A DNA stretch of 36,495 bases, from positions 1 to 36,495 of the forward strand of contig JALSJI010000092.1 of assembly GCA_026989435.1 (NCBI GenBank), written 5' to 3'. The position numbers and the translations under genes were made by a program. The stretch's first letter is position 1. Each line of letters opens with the position of its first letter. Of the stretch, positions 7,720-16,948 are shown in pieces. The notes under the pieces were generated by a model. That model saw nothing but the letters and a program-made list of their open reading frames with translations, did not search any database and was not told the DNA's origin. This stretch comes from Sulfurovum sp. (GTDB lineage: Bacteria > Campylobacterota > Campylobacteria > Campylobacterales > Sulfurovaceae).

Positions 7720-10136
7720 CTTCTAAGAATCCGTTTCATCTCTGCTTCTAACTCCAGCCACCTCTCTCTGTACTTTGATATATACTGACTTAAATATACA
7801 TCTTCTTTTTTCATCTCCATAAGCATCTCTTTGAGTAACTTCACATACCTTACCGCACCAATACTTGCACTCAATCCCAAAGCATCGACACAAAATGCCT
7901 TTAATTTACCTATCTCGTCCTTCACAATCATATCTCTCACAAGAACATGAGAGTTTCTCAGTGCTAAAAGTATCTGGGTAACTATCTCTATATACAAACT
8001 TTCACCGTGAACATATGAAAGTCCTTTTGAGATATCCAAAATCTCTTTATTTTGCTGCTCTATTTGCATATGTATTTGAGCAAAATCTCCCGCATAGCTA
8101 CTAGGATCCAAAAATCGCTCCAATGCAAGATACACCTGACCGAATCTATACGGTTTAACAATACATGCATCTATCCCTGACAATACCATCTGTTCAATCT
8201 CGTTATCAAATCCCAATCCCGTAACCGCAACAATCGGTACCTTTTTATACTTTGTGTTATGGCGTATTTTTTGCGCTAGGTCAAAGCCGTCAATTACCGG
8301 CATATCCAAATCCATAAAAATCAAATCTATAGGGATATGCTTATCAAAGATATCTAATGCCTCCTGCCCGTTTTCAGCTTTTAAGATATGCAAATGAGAC
8401 GAGGCAAGGATACTGCTTAATACCTGTTGGCTTACAAAATTATCTTCTACAATCAAAATGGTCTTATCTTTAAATTTTGCAAACGCTCCTATCTCAACCT
8501 TGATACTCTCCTCTATTTTAAACGATGCTATCTTGTCCTGCTCTATATCTTTTTCTATGCGTGCTTTTTGGAGATATAAATTTTTTAAAGCCTCTTCTAT
8601 ATCACCTACAACCAAAGGGCTGTATAAGATCTTATCGGCAATAGCTTTCACCTCTTCTAGATAGCTCTCTTTTTCAAAAACATCATGTACGATAATAACC
8701 TTGGGTGCTTCATCCTCATCTAAATTTTCAAAAAACTCAAAAACTTTATAGCTCACATCCGTGCTTTTTAAAACGATAAAATCAATACCCTCCAAATCAG
8801 GTCTATAGAGTTCCAGACTTTCTGAAGTATTAAACAAAACATCAACATCAAAGCTATGAAGTATATCTATCAAAATGTTTGCACTCTTCATATCCCTGTC
8901 TATCACCAATGCCCTCTTTTGAAAGAGTACTTTTCTCAGATCCTCTTTGTAACTTTTGCTATCAAAGTCTTGAATATAGGGCAAAGTCAGTTTATATGTA
9001 GTGCCTCTGCCTTCCTCGCTCTTAATAGCAAGTTTGCCATCCATATTTTCAACTAGCTCATTAAGCACATAAAACCTCAACTCTTTATCTTTATAATATA
9101 CATCTTCCCAAGATTGCGGAATAAAAAGTGTATCAATCTCTTGATCTGTAAGATAGAGGGCATCATTTTTTACTAAAAACTCTATATATTCATCATCCTT
9201 TATCGAGATATATACTCCAATCTCTCCATAATTTTTACGGCCTACTATATCTACAACCAAATGATACAATACCTGATAAATTCTGTTACTATCACCTACT
9301 AAATAGCGTGTCACTTCATCTTTAATATCATAATAGAGTCTATACTCCTTCTTCTTGAGAATCGGAGCCAATTCATGTGTAAGCTTATGTAGCATCTTGC
9401 TCAAACGAAATGCTTCTTGCTTGACAACGATATTTCCTGATTTGATTTTGAGAAAATCAATCATCTCGTACGTAATACGAAGAATATCCTCATCATTCTT
9501 TTTCAGACCTTCGACTTGGTTTTTTATCCCTTTTGTATCAAATGATTCTAAAGAGTCCAGGAGACTAGTCTCACTCACAACATTTTTAGATGCTGAATTA
9601 TGTATATCTTCTCCCATTTTTTCAAGAAGCATACTCTGTCTCTTCTCCATCATCTTCTGTTTTTTTCTCAGTTTATTATAATGCTTTTTAAGTTTTTTAA
9701 TTTGCTCGGAAGAGACAAAGAGTGCAATTATCCCTATTAGTCCCAACCCAAAAAGTGCCAGCCATACATTCCGATCAGACTCTTTAACATACCCTGCCTT
9801 CTCTCTTTGCTTTGACAACACTTTTGCTTCGTCCAAAATAAAAGCCTGAGGAAATATCTGACGTAATTCTAAAAAATTTAAAATCAGATGCTCCGTATCT
9901 TGAAACGGACCTACTTTTAGTACCTCTATTCCATTCGATTGATCTACTTGCAGTTTCAATCCCCCACTACCTGCTCTTTTGCTCTTTCTTATATATGTTT
10001 TGACTCTATCTGCTTGTGTGGCTATATGCTTTTTATCCTCTCCTGCATACAAAATGATATAAGAATTTGACGATTGTGCATAGGCCCCCGATAAAACAAT
10101 CAAAAACACAATAAAACTGAAAAATACCCTATACAC
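7716..10136 (-). CDS. Hybrid sensor kinase-like protein with degenerate kinase, receiver 1 and HPt domains (one intact receiver)
   Basis: 806 residues. Order: signal peptide (1-20), SPOR-like periplasmic domain (about 25-102), membrane helix (123-142), coiled coil (145-175), dimerisation/H-box-like region, ATPase-like domain (about 250-388), receiver 1 (about 408-520), receiver 2 (558-676), HPt-like C-terminus (about 712-806). The H-box reads MGEDIHN where SHEIRTP is expected, so E176 replaces the phospho-acceptor His. In the ATPase domain the N-box (QVLYHLVVDI) and the DTG box (KNDAL) are lost. Receiver 1 has K457 at the phospho-Asp site. Receiver 2 keeps E564, D565, D609, T639 and K661. The HPt motif VDALGLSASIGA has Val at the His position. 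So phosphorylation must come from another kinase, or the protein acts allosterically. It overlaps its upstream partner by 8 nt. The domain architecture is clear; the role is unknown. Confidence 0.8.
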   Translation of the reverse strand: MYRVFFSFIVFLIVLSGAYAQSSNSYIILYAGEDKKHIATQADRVKTYIRKSKRAGSGGLKLQVDQSNGIEVLKVGPFQDTEHLILNFLELRQIFPQAFILDEAKVLSKQREKAGYVKESDRNVWLALFGLGLIGIIALFVSSEQIKKLKKHYNKLRKKQKMMEKRQSMLLEKMGEDIHNSASKNVVSETSLLDSLESFDTKGIKNQVEGLKKNDEDILRITYEMIDFLKIKSGNIVVKQEAFRLSKMLHKLTHELAPILKKKEYRLYYDIKDEVTRYLVGDSNRIYQVLYHLVVDIVGRKNYGEIGVYISIKDDEYIEFLVKNDALYLTDQEIDTLFIPQSWEDVYYKDKELRFYVLNELVENMDGKLAIKSEEGRGTTYKLTLPYIQDFDSKSYKEDLRKVLFQKRALVIDRDMKSANILIDILHSFDVDVLFNTSESLELYRPDLEGIDFIVLKSTDVSYKVFEFFENLDEDEAPKVIIVHDVFEKESYLEEVKAIADKILYSPLVVGDIEEALKNLYLQKARIEKDIEQDKIASFKIEESIKVEIGAFAKFKDKTILIVEDNFVSQQVLSSILASSHLHILKAENGQEALDIFDKHIPIDLIFMDLDMPVIDGFDLAQKIRHNTKYKKVPIVAVTGLGFDNEIEQMVLSGIDACIVKPYRFGQVYLALERFLDPSSYAGDFAQIHMQIEQQNKEILDISKGLSYVHGESLYIEIVTQILLALRNSHVLVRDMIVKDEIGKLKAFCVDALGLSASIGAVRYVKLLKEMLMEMKKEDVYLSQYISKYRERWLELEAEMKRILRS

Positions 10137-10719
10137 GACCTACCTCCATACTCTTCATTTCATTCTCCAATGAAAACTGATATGCCTGAATCTCTTTTTG
10201 CAATACCCGTATCTTTATAAGGTACCGTATATTTTTATATAGCAGTACCGCACCGGCTAATGCCAACAAAACCAGAGCAATCCATTGCATATCTGTTCTA
10301 CCCCAAAAACTTTTCTCTTTGACTTTCGCGCTATATATACTCTCTTGGGCTAGAGACATTTTGGTTGGAGTATACTGCCCCACGGTATTTAAACTCTCTT
10401 TGCTTCTCATGTCCGGAACGATAAAACTATGAGGAAATTTTTCTTTTAGCAGGTATTGCAAGGTATTTTTAAGAGAATCTGTTAATATGGGAGTAATTGT
10501 TACCAACATATACTGCCCTAGTCTTTCAATGCCTATTTTAAAACGATACCTCTCTTTCAAGCCAACTGCCTGTTTGTTCTCGAGAAAAAACCTCTCAAGC
10601 TCATATCGGTGCTTTGTTGCCTCTTCATGTTTCCTGTCTACACTGACAATCATTTTGGTATGTCTCTCCTGAGCACATACCATTGAGAAGAGTAGCAGTA
10701 TTATACTCAATGCCTTCAT
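10129..10719 (-). CDS. Membrane protein with SPOR-like periplasmic domain, partner of the degenerate sensor kinase
   Basis: 196 residues: Sec signal (about 1-16, ending MVCA), periplasmic domain (about 20-105), linker, one membrane helix (about 145-161) and a short cytoplasmic coiled-coil tail (165-192). The periplasmic domain resembles that of the gene just downstream: both end with a strand, a helix and an FP-x-x-FI strand at residues 95-100 (FPHSFI here, FPQAFI there), a SPOR-like pattern. The two reading frames overlap by 8 nt, so they are almost certainly cotranslated and may form a complex. It lacks any output domain. Function unrecognised. A single-gene promoter should lie in 10720-10800. 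Confidence 0.65.
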   Translation of the reverse strand: MKALSIILLLFSMVCAQERHTKMIVSVDRKHEEATKHRYELERFFLENKQAVGLKERYRFKIGIERLGQYMLVTITPILTDSLKNTLQYLLKEKFPHSFIVPDMRSKESLNTVGQYTPTKMSLAQESIYSAKVKEKSFWGRTDMQWIALVLLALAGAVLLYKNIRYLIKIRVLQKEIQAYQFSLENEMKSMEVGRV

Positions 10720-10839
10720 GCTTGCAATACGTTTCTCCGTTCCCGATTCTATATTTGACTCTTATGTGAAGAATTATAGCATAAATAAAAATATTTATAT
10801 TATTGCATTTGTATCAACTATGATAATACAAGTTTTAGA

Positions 10840-10845
10840 TATAAT
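10840..10845 (+). promoter_or_regulatory. -10 box very close to the bioB start
   Basis: TATAAT lies only 6 bases before the bioB ATG (10852). A transcript started at the usual distance from this box would begin at or next to the ATG, and no Shine-Dalgarno sequence is visible, which suggests a leaderless or nearly leaderless mRNA. Confidence 0.5.
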
Positions 10846-10851
10846 GCTCGC

Positions 10852-11706
10852 ATGAAAAAGATATTTTTATGTGCTATCAACAATATCCTAAGCGGCACCT
10901 GCAAAGAAGACTGTAAATTTTGTACGCAAAGCATAAGGTATCATGCAAATATACAACGCTATACCTATAAAGATATCACCCAAATTGTTGCTGAAGCAAA
11001 AAAAGCAAAAGAAGTAGGCGCTCTTGGATACTGCCTGGTCACTGCCGGAAAAGGTCTCGATGACAAAAAAGTAGACTATGTAGCACGTACTGCCACAGCT
11101 ATTAAAAAAGAGGTTGAAGGATTAAATCTTATAGCATGTAACGGTACAGCAAACAAAGAACAGCTCTCTTACCTCAAAAAACATGGCATAGACAGCTACA
11201 ACCACAATCTTGAGACATCAGAAGAGTATTACACGAAGATATGTCAAACACACACATGGAGCGAACGATACGAGACCTGTGAAAATGTCAAATCTACAGG
11301 TTTGGCACTCTGTTCCGGCGGTATTTTTGGTATGGGGGAGAGAGAAAAGGACAGAGATTCCCTGCTTCAATCCCTAGCCTCGCTTTCCCCGGAATCAACC
11401 CCCTTAAACTTTTTTCATCCCAATCCCGCTTTACCTATAAAATCACGAAATATTGAACGCAATGAAGCCCTTAATATCATCTCCAAAGCACGCAGCCTCT
11501 TAGGTAATAACAAGCTCCTAATGGTCGCAGGAGGTAGAGAGCTTCTCTTCAATGGATATGAGCAAGCGATGTTTGATGCAGGAGCAAATGCCATAGTCAT
11601 CGGAGACTATCTTACAACCAGCGGCATATCGCCATCAAGTGATTTAACCATGCTTAGCGCACTTGGATATGCGGTCGAGACCCAATGTCATACCTCCAAG
11701 GTATAA
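10852..11706 (+). CDS. bioB: Biotin synthase (radical SAM), short campylobacterotal form
   Basis: 284 residues. The radical-SAM cluster ligands C17, C21 and C24 (GTCKEDCKFC) are present, followed by YCLVTAGKG, CSGGIFGMGE and FFHPNPALP, which are diagnostic BioB stretches. It inserts sulfur into dethiobiotin to make biotin, using 4Fe-4S and 2Fe-2S clusters. At 284 residues it is shorter than the roughly 346-residue E. coli enzyme, but the MKKIFLC start and the length are usual for this lineage, so it is not truncated. No ribosome-binding site precedes the ATG. The antiporter gene starts 1 base after its stop. Confidence 0.93.
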   Translation: MKKIFLCAINNILSGTCKEDCKFCTQSIRYHANIQRYTYKDITQIVAEAKKAKEVGALGYCLVTAGKGLDDKKVDYVARTATAIKKEVEGLNLIACNGTANKEQLSYLKKHGIDSYNHNLETSEEYYTKICQTHTWSERYETCENVKSTGLALCSGGIFGMGEREKDRDSLLQSLASLSPESTPLNFFHPNPALPIKSRNIERNEALNIISKARSLLGNNKLLMVAGGRELLFNGYEQAMFDAGANAIVIGDYLTTSGISPSSDLTMLSALGYAVETQCHTSKV

Positions 11707-11707
11707 C

Positions 11708-12853
11708 ATGCTTCACTCCAATATCACACTTATTCTCACGCTCTCTCTACTACTTTGGGGAAGTCCTTTTATCGCAAAAATTTTGCGTATACCTATTCCG
11801 CCCGTTGAGATCATTTTAGGTTCAATATTTGCCTACCTGGGATTCATATCATACAATGAACACTTTGACCTTATTGCGCAAGTAGGGTTTTTGTATCTTC
11901 TGTTTTTAGCAGGTATGGAAGTAGATCTAAAACAAATTATCACAAGTTCCAAAGATGTGATTCAAAAATCTATTCTTTTTCTTCTGCTCATGGTATTTTT
12001 TTCTGCCATCAATGGATTTCTGTTTGATCTACACATGATAGTTATCGTTGCTATGTCGCTAATCTCTATAGGATTATTAGCACCGCTATCTAAAACATAC
12101 GGTAAAGAACAGCCATGGATACAGCTTGCTTTTATCGCCGGCGTACTGGGAGAAATTGGAAGTATCGTTGCTTTAACTATTTTTAATGCAGCTATCTCTA
12201 CGGGCTTTGGGTTTGCACTTTTAGAAAAAATGGGCTATTTGGTACTTTTTGTAATTATCATCTACGGAATGTATAAATTTTTACGCATACTTTTTTGGTG
12301 GTTTCCTGAATTAAAAAAGATTCTAATTCCCAAAGAGGATACTTCAGATCAAGATATACGTCTAGCCATAGCACTCTTTTTTGTGCTTATTGTCGTTATG
12401 CTTGTTCTTGAACTAAAGCTTGCTCTAGGTGCATTCATTGCAGGTGTGGCAATCTCTGCTTTCTTTCATCACGAAAAGGGACTAGAAGAAAAAATGTCCA
12501 GTCTGGGCTTTGGTTTTTTAGTACCTCTGTTTTTTATTCATGTTGGAACATCTTTTGATTTAGGTGCCTTACCTTTAGATGGGGTGATTACGGGTGCTTT
12601 ACTCATTACGCTTCTTATGATTGTCTCTAGGGTACTTGCAGCAATTGTACTCAGAAACATTTATGGCTCAAAAAATGCATTGCTTGTCGCTCTTTCACTC
12701 TCTATGCCTCTTACACTGCTTGTCGCTCTTGCAACGATTGGGTATGAAACAAAACTTCTAGAACTCCTGACATATTATCAACTTATATTGGCCAGTATCT
12801 TTGAAATTCTCATTTCCATGACACTCATCAAGATCCTGCAAACAAAGGATTAA
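11708..12853 (+). CDS. Cation:proton antiporter (CPA2 / KefB-type membrane domain only)
   Basis: About 381 residues, almost entirely hydrophobic with 11-13 predicted helices. CPA2 hallmarks are present: PVEIILGSIFAYLGF early, then FLYLLFLAGMEVDL, and LALGAFIAGVAISAFFHH followed by LVPLFFIHVGTSFDL. It would exchange Na+ or K+ for protons at the inner membrane. It lacks the C-terminal RCK/TrkA-N domain of KefB/KefC, so nucleotide or glutathione gating is not expected. The start at 11708 has AAGG 6 bases upstream; the longer frame from 11663 would overlap bioB. The stop interlocks with the convergent acidic-protein gene. Confidence 0.85.
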   Translation: MLHSNITLILTLSLLLWGSPFIAKILRIPIPPVEIILGSIFAYLGFISYNEHFDLIAQVGFLYLLFLAGMEVDLKQIITSSKDVIQKSILFLLLMVFFSAINGFLFDLHMIVIVAMSLISIGLLAPLSKTYGKEQPWIQLAFIAGVLGEIGSIVALTIFNAAISTGFGFALLEKMGYLVLFVIIIYGMYKFLRILFWWFPELKKILIPKEDTSDQDIRLAIALFFVLIVVMLVLELKLALGAFIAGVAISAFFHHEKGLEEKMSSLGFGFLVPLFFIHVGTSFDLGALPLDGVITGALLITLLMIVSRVLAAIVLRNIYGSKNALLVALSLSMPLTLLVALATIGYETKLLELLTYYQLILASIFEILISMTLIKILQTKD

Positions 12854-13578
12854 TCTACCTCCTGTATAGCTTTTAATAATGCCTCATCCGCTTCTTTAAG
12901 TGCTTCTATCTCTTCTTTTGTGATATCGATATCAACAACTTTTTCACTCTCAGGATAGGTCTCTTTTGTATCAACGTTCTTGTCTGTTTCTATTGATTTT
13001 TTATCTTTGACAATAATTAAACGCTTTGCTAACTCTTTTTTATCATACCCCTCTTCAACCTCTTTAGTAGCCTTCAAAAATGCTTCATCTGCTGCTTTAT
13101 TTGCATCTTGTTCTTCCTGTGTACTATTGCTATCAACTACTTTATCTTCCTCTAAAGCCTCTTCATTCGCTTGCTCAAGCTGCTCTTGTTTTTTTACTTT
13201 AGATGATGTATTTTGATCTGATGCTGCTTTTTTCTCCTCGGCCTTAAGCTCTTCTGTGACGTTGACCTCTTCTGTTATATTCTCTTCAGTCATCTCTTCT
13301 TTATTCGTTAAATTACTCATATCTTCCGAATTTATCTCTGTACTGTTTGTCTCTGCTTTGGTAATATTCTGTTCAGAATCCGAGGCCTCGTTAATGATGA
13401 TTTTTGGTCTCTTTTTAATCTCTTTGCCATCATATATTTTTCTTAAACTCTCGATAATTTCATCTGTATTTTTATCTATTTTCTGAAAATTTTCCTGCAA
13501 TGCAAAAGGATTCTCTTCGGCATAGATACCGGACATACAAAGAGACGCAAGCGCTATAAACCATACATATTTTTTCAT
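12850..13578 (-). CDS. Acidic exported protein with many bacterial N-glycosylation sequons and a 30-residue repeat
   Basis: 242 residues (244 from the alternative ATG at 13584, whose Shine-Dalgarno is too close). A Sec signal peptide ends near SGIYA. The mature part is very rich in Glu, Asp, Lys, Asn and Thr and has no membrane segment. Six sites fit the PglB sequon D/E-x-N-x-S/T (EQNIT, ETNST, EENIT, EVNVT, DQNTS, DSNST) and a seventh (SNLT) lacks the acidic residue. Two 30-residue helical repeats of the form VVD-x5-EE-x6-ADEA-LKA-x2-EV lie near residues 147-176 and 213-242. It follows the DivIC-like gene and occupies the slot where, as I recall, Helicobacter has HP0156. Function not recognised; probably an envelope protein. 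Confidence 0.65.
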   Translation of the reverse strand: MKKYVWFIALASLCMSGIYAEENPFALQENFQKIDKNTDEIIESLRKIYDGKEIKKRPKIIINEASDSEQNITKAETNSTEINSEDMSNLTNKEEMTEENITEEVNVTEELKAEEKKAASDQNTSSKVKKQEQLEQANEEALEEDKVVDSNSTQEEQDANKAADEAFLKATKEVEEGYDKKELAKRLIIVKDKKSIETDKNVDTKETYPESEKVVDIDITKEEIEALKEADEALLKAIQEVD

Positions 13579-13580
13579 TT

Positions 13581-13832
13581 TCATTCCTTTTGTTCCAACT
13601 GTTTTAATTCAAAATATCTCTTTTGAAGTTTTTTATTTTCACTCTTTAAAATAACCGCTTCTCTTGTAAGGTTTTGCTTTTTTGCTTTTAATTGATTAAG
13701 CACCGTAAGCGAATTCTCGCCATACAGCAAAATTCCTATATAGATGCCAAAAAGTAAAATAACTATAGTTGTTACAAGCACCGCCTTAATGGAGAGACCT
13801 GCAATAACTTCAACATCTTGAGTATTTCCCAT
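13581..13832 (-). CDS. FtsB/DivIC-family septum-formation protein
   Basis: 83 residues: a short cytoplasmic N-terminus, one membrane helix (about 13-36, AVLVTTIVILLFGIYIGILLYG), then a periplasmic coiled coil (about 42-83) with heptad Leu/Lys/Glu pattern. This is the FtsB/DivIC topology; the family links FtsL and FtsQ in the divisome. It lies 8 bases after eno, matching the small-protein slot after eno in other Campylobacterota. Sequence conservation in this family is poor, so assignment rests on size, topology and synteny. Confidence 0.75.
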   Translation of the reverse strand: MGNTQDVEVIAGLSIKAVLVTTIVILLFGIYIGILLYGENSLTVLNQLKAKKQNLTREAVILKSENKKLQKRYFELKQLEQKE

Positions 13833-13840
13833 AATAACAA

Positions 13841-15151
<1,311 letters not shown>

Positions 15152-15180
15152 TTATCCAAAAAAAGCTGATAGGTTTGTAT

Positions 15181-15186
15181 ATTATA
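15181..15186 (-). promoter_or_regulatory. Possible -10 box of the eno operon
   Basis: On the minus strand the sequence reads CTTATATAATATAC; its TATAAT is 66 bases upstream of the eno ATG. The rest of the 170-base spacer to the DCC-family gene holds no gene. Confidence 0.35.
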
Positions 15187-15285
15187 TAAGGATTGTTATA
15201 CGCTAATTATGCTAAAACAAATGTCTTGTATCTTTAAAAATACTCCGATATAAAAGCACTCTGATAAAACTTAAACATAGCTATA

Positions 15286-15666
15286 TCAATCAATAAAGAA
15301 CTCACTTTCTTTTATTGTCAAGTGATGACAAAACCTTCCTTTACCAAAAATTTTATATCGATGTTTGGCTATAATATCATACATGGCATCTCGCACTGCC
15401 CTTGGAATAAGGTAAAATAGACTAAAAAACACCCACGCTCCTCCAAGGCTTTTTACTATTCTTAAGATAGCTGTAGACTTATAATACAATACTCCGTTTT
15501 CATACAAAACGATACTATCAATATCTTTTGGAACGGCTAATGTTTTTACATACTCGCCTTGAAGTGAGGTGTATCGAAATAGTGCTTTCTTGTCCCACTT
15601 AATAAGCAAAAAAACAATCTTATTGCATAATCCGCATACCCCGTCAAAAATAATAACTTTTTGCAT
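15286..15666 (-). CDS. DCC-family (DUF393) thiol protein
   Basis: 126 residues. The N-terminus VIIFDGVCGLCN contains the DxxCxxC motif that names the DCC family (predicted thiol-disulfide oxidoreductases). The rest shows typical family blocks: FRYTSLQGEY, DSIVLYENG, KSTAILRI and FSLFYLIPRAVRDAMYD. No signal peptide, so cytoplasmic. Substrate unknown. It starts 23 bases after the recA stop and is probably cotranscribed with recA. Confidence 0.85.
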   Translation of the reverse strand: MQKVIIFDGVCGLCNKIVFLLIKWDKKALFRYTSLQGEYVKTLAVPKDIDSIVLYENGVLYYKSTAILRIVKSLGGAWVFFSLFYLIPRAVRDAMYDIIAKHRYKIFGKGRFCHHLTIKESEFFID

Positions 15667-15689
15667 CTTAAGCTAAACGAAAAAACACC

Positions 15690-16724
15690 TTATGCTTCTT
15701 CTATATCCCCTTTAATCTCCAATGCCTCGCCAAAGCCTAAAGCCTCTTTAACTTTAGTATCTATCTCAGCCATCATCTCCGGGTTCTCTTTTATGGTAAT
15801 TTTGGCATTCTCTTTTCCTTGTCCTAGTTTTGTCGCACCATAAGAGAACCATGCACCCGATTTATCCACGATGTCCATCTTGATACCATAATCTATCAAC
15901 TCACCGATATAAGAGATACCCTCACCAAACATAATATCAAACTCTGCCTGTCTAAATGGCGGTGCTACTTTGTTTTTCACCACTTTTGCTTTCACACGGT
16001 TACCGATGCTTGACTCCCCTTGTTTCAATGTAGCAATACGTCTTACATCAATACGCACCGATGCGTAAAACTTCAAAGCATTTCCCCCTGTTGTAGTCTC
16101 AGGAGAACCGTAACCCATCGTACCGATTTTCATACGAATCTGATTAATAAAAATCACTGTCGTATTTGTCTTATGCAAAATTGCCGTAAGTTTACGAAGA
16201 GCCTGAGACATCAGCCTTGCCTGTAGCCCCACATGCGTATCTCCCATATCACCCTCTATTTCCGTTTTAGGTGTCAGTGCAGCCACGGAATCTACAATAA
16301 TTAAATCCACTGCACCCGATCGCGCCAAAGTCTCAAGTACATCTAGCGCCTGCTCTCCAAAATCCGGTTGAGAGACCAACAAGTTATCCGTATCTACCCC
16401 TAAATTTTTTGCATAAACCACATCCAATGCATGCTCCGCATCGATAAAGGCACATACCATCTCTTTTTTCTGAGCAGAAGCAATCGTCTGCAGAGCCAAT
16501 GTCGTCTTTCCTGAAGATTCAGGGCCATATATCTCAATAATACGTCCTTGAGGGACACCGCCGATTCCTAAAGCCATATCCAGGCCAAGTGATCCTGTAG
16601 AGATAGACTCAATCGGCTCAAACTCTTTATCTCCAAGCCTCATCAAGGTACCCTTGCCAAACGTTTTGTCTATCTGCTTAATTGCCATATCCAGTGCTTT
16701 TTGTCTATTTGCATCCATTGCCAT
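15690..16724 (-). CDS. recA: Recombinase A
   Basis: 344 residues. It has the Walker [10 protein letters not shown], Walker [13 protein letters not shown], the DNA-binding L1/L2 loops ([19 protein letters not shown]...[15 protein letters not shown]) and the acidic C-terminal tail. It forms filaments on single-stranded DNA for strand exchange and SOS co-protease activity. Three in-frame ATGs (16730, 16724, 16718) are close together; 16724 has the best spacing (8 bases) from AAGG. No LexA-type box was recognised upstream. Confidence 0.97.
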   Translation of the reverse strand: MAMDANRQKALDMAIKQIDKTFGKGTLMRLGDKEFEPIESISTGSLGLDMALGIGGVPQGRIIEIYGPESSGKTTLALQTIASAQKKEMVCAFIDAEHALDVVYAKNLGVDTDNLLVSQPDFGEQALDVLETLARSGAVDLIIVDSVAALTPKTEIEGDMGDTHVGLQARLMSQALRKLTAILHKTNTTVIFINQIRMKIGTMGYGSPETTTGGNALKFYASVRIDVRRIATLKQGESSIGNRVKAKVVKNKVAPPFRQAEFDIMFGEGISYIGELIDYGIKMDIVDKSGAWFSYGATKLGQGKENAKITIKENPEMMAEIDTKVKEALGFGEALEIKGDIEEA

Positions 16725-16911
16725 TGTCATATCCTTAACCTTTATATTTAAGTAATTTTATCTAAATAAAGTTTTTTTATTTAGTCCTATTCGCAGTTTA
16801 ATCTAAATTTTAAACATTGTAAAAAAATATGTCAAATTGTCATATTTATATATTCCTGAGTAATCTATTAGGCCATCAAATAATGCATACTCATTCTACT
16901 CTTTGCCCCCT

Positions 16912-16922
16912 TATGCTAAAAT
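16912..16922 (+). promoter_or_regulatory. Extended -10 promoter of mqnD-murB
   Basis: TATGCTAAAAT lies 27 bases before the mqnD ATG (16949), matching the extended -10 form before the SurA-like gene and moaC. The rest of the recA-mqnD spacer (16731-16911) is AT-rich with no gene seen. Confidence 0.55.
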
Positions 16923-16948
16923 ACCCCATACTAAAACAAGGTCAAGCA

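Noticed and set aside
10852-11706. bioB appears truncated compared with E. coli
   Set aside because: All cluster ligands and C-terminal motifs are present and the short length is normal for BioB in this lineage.
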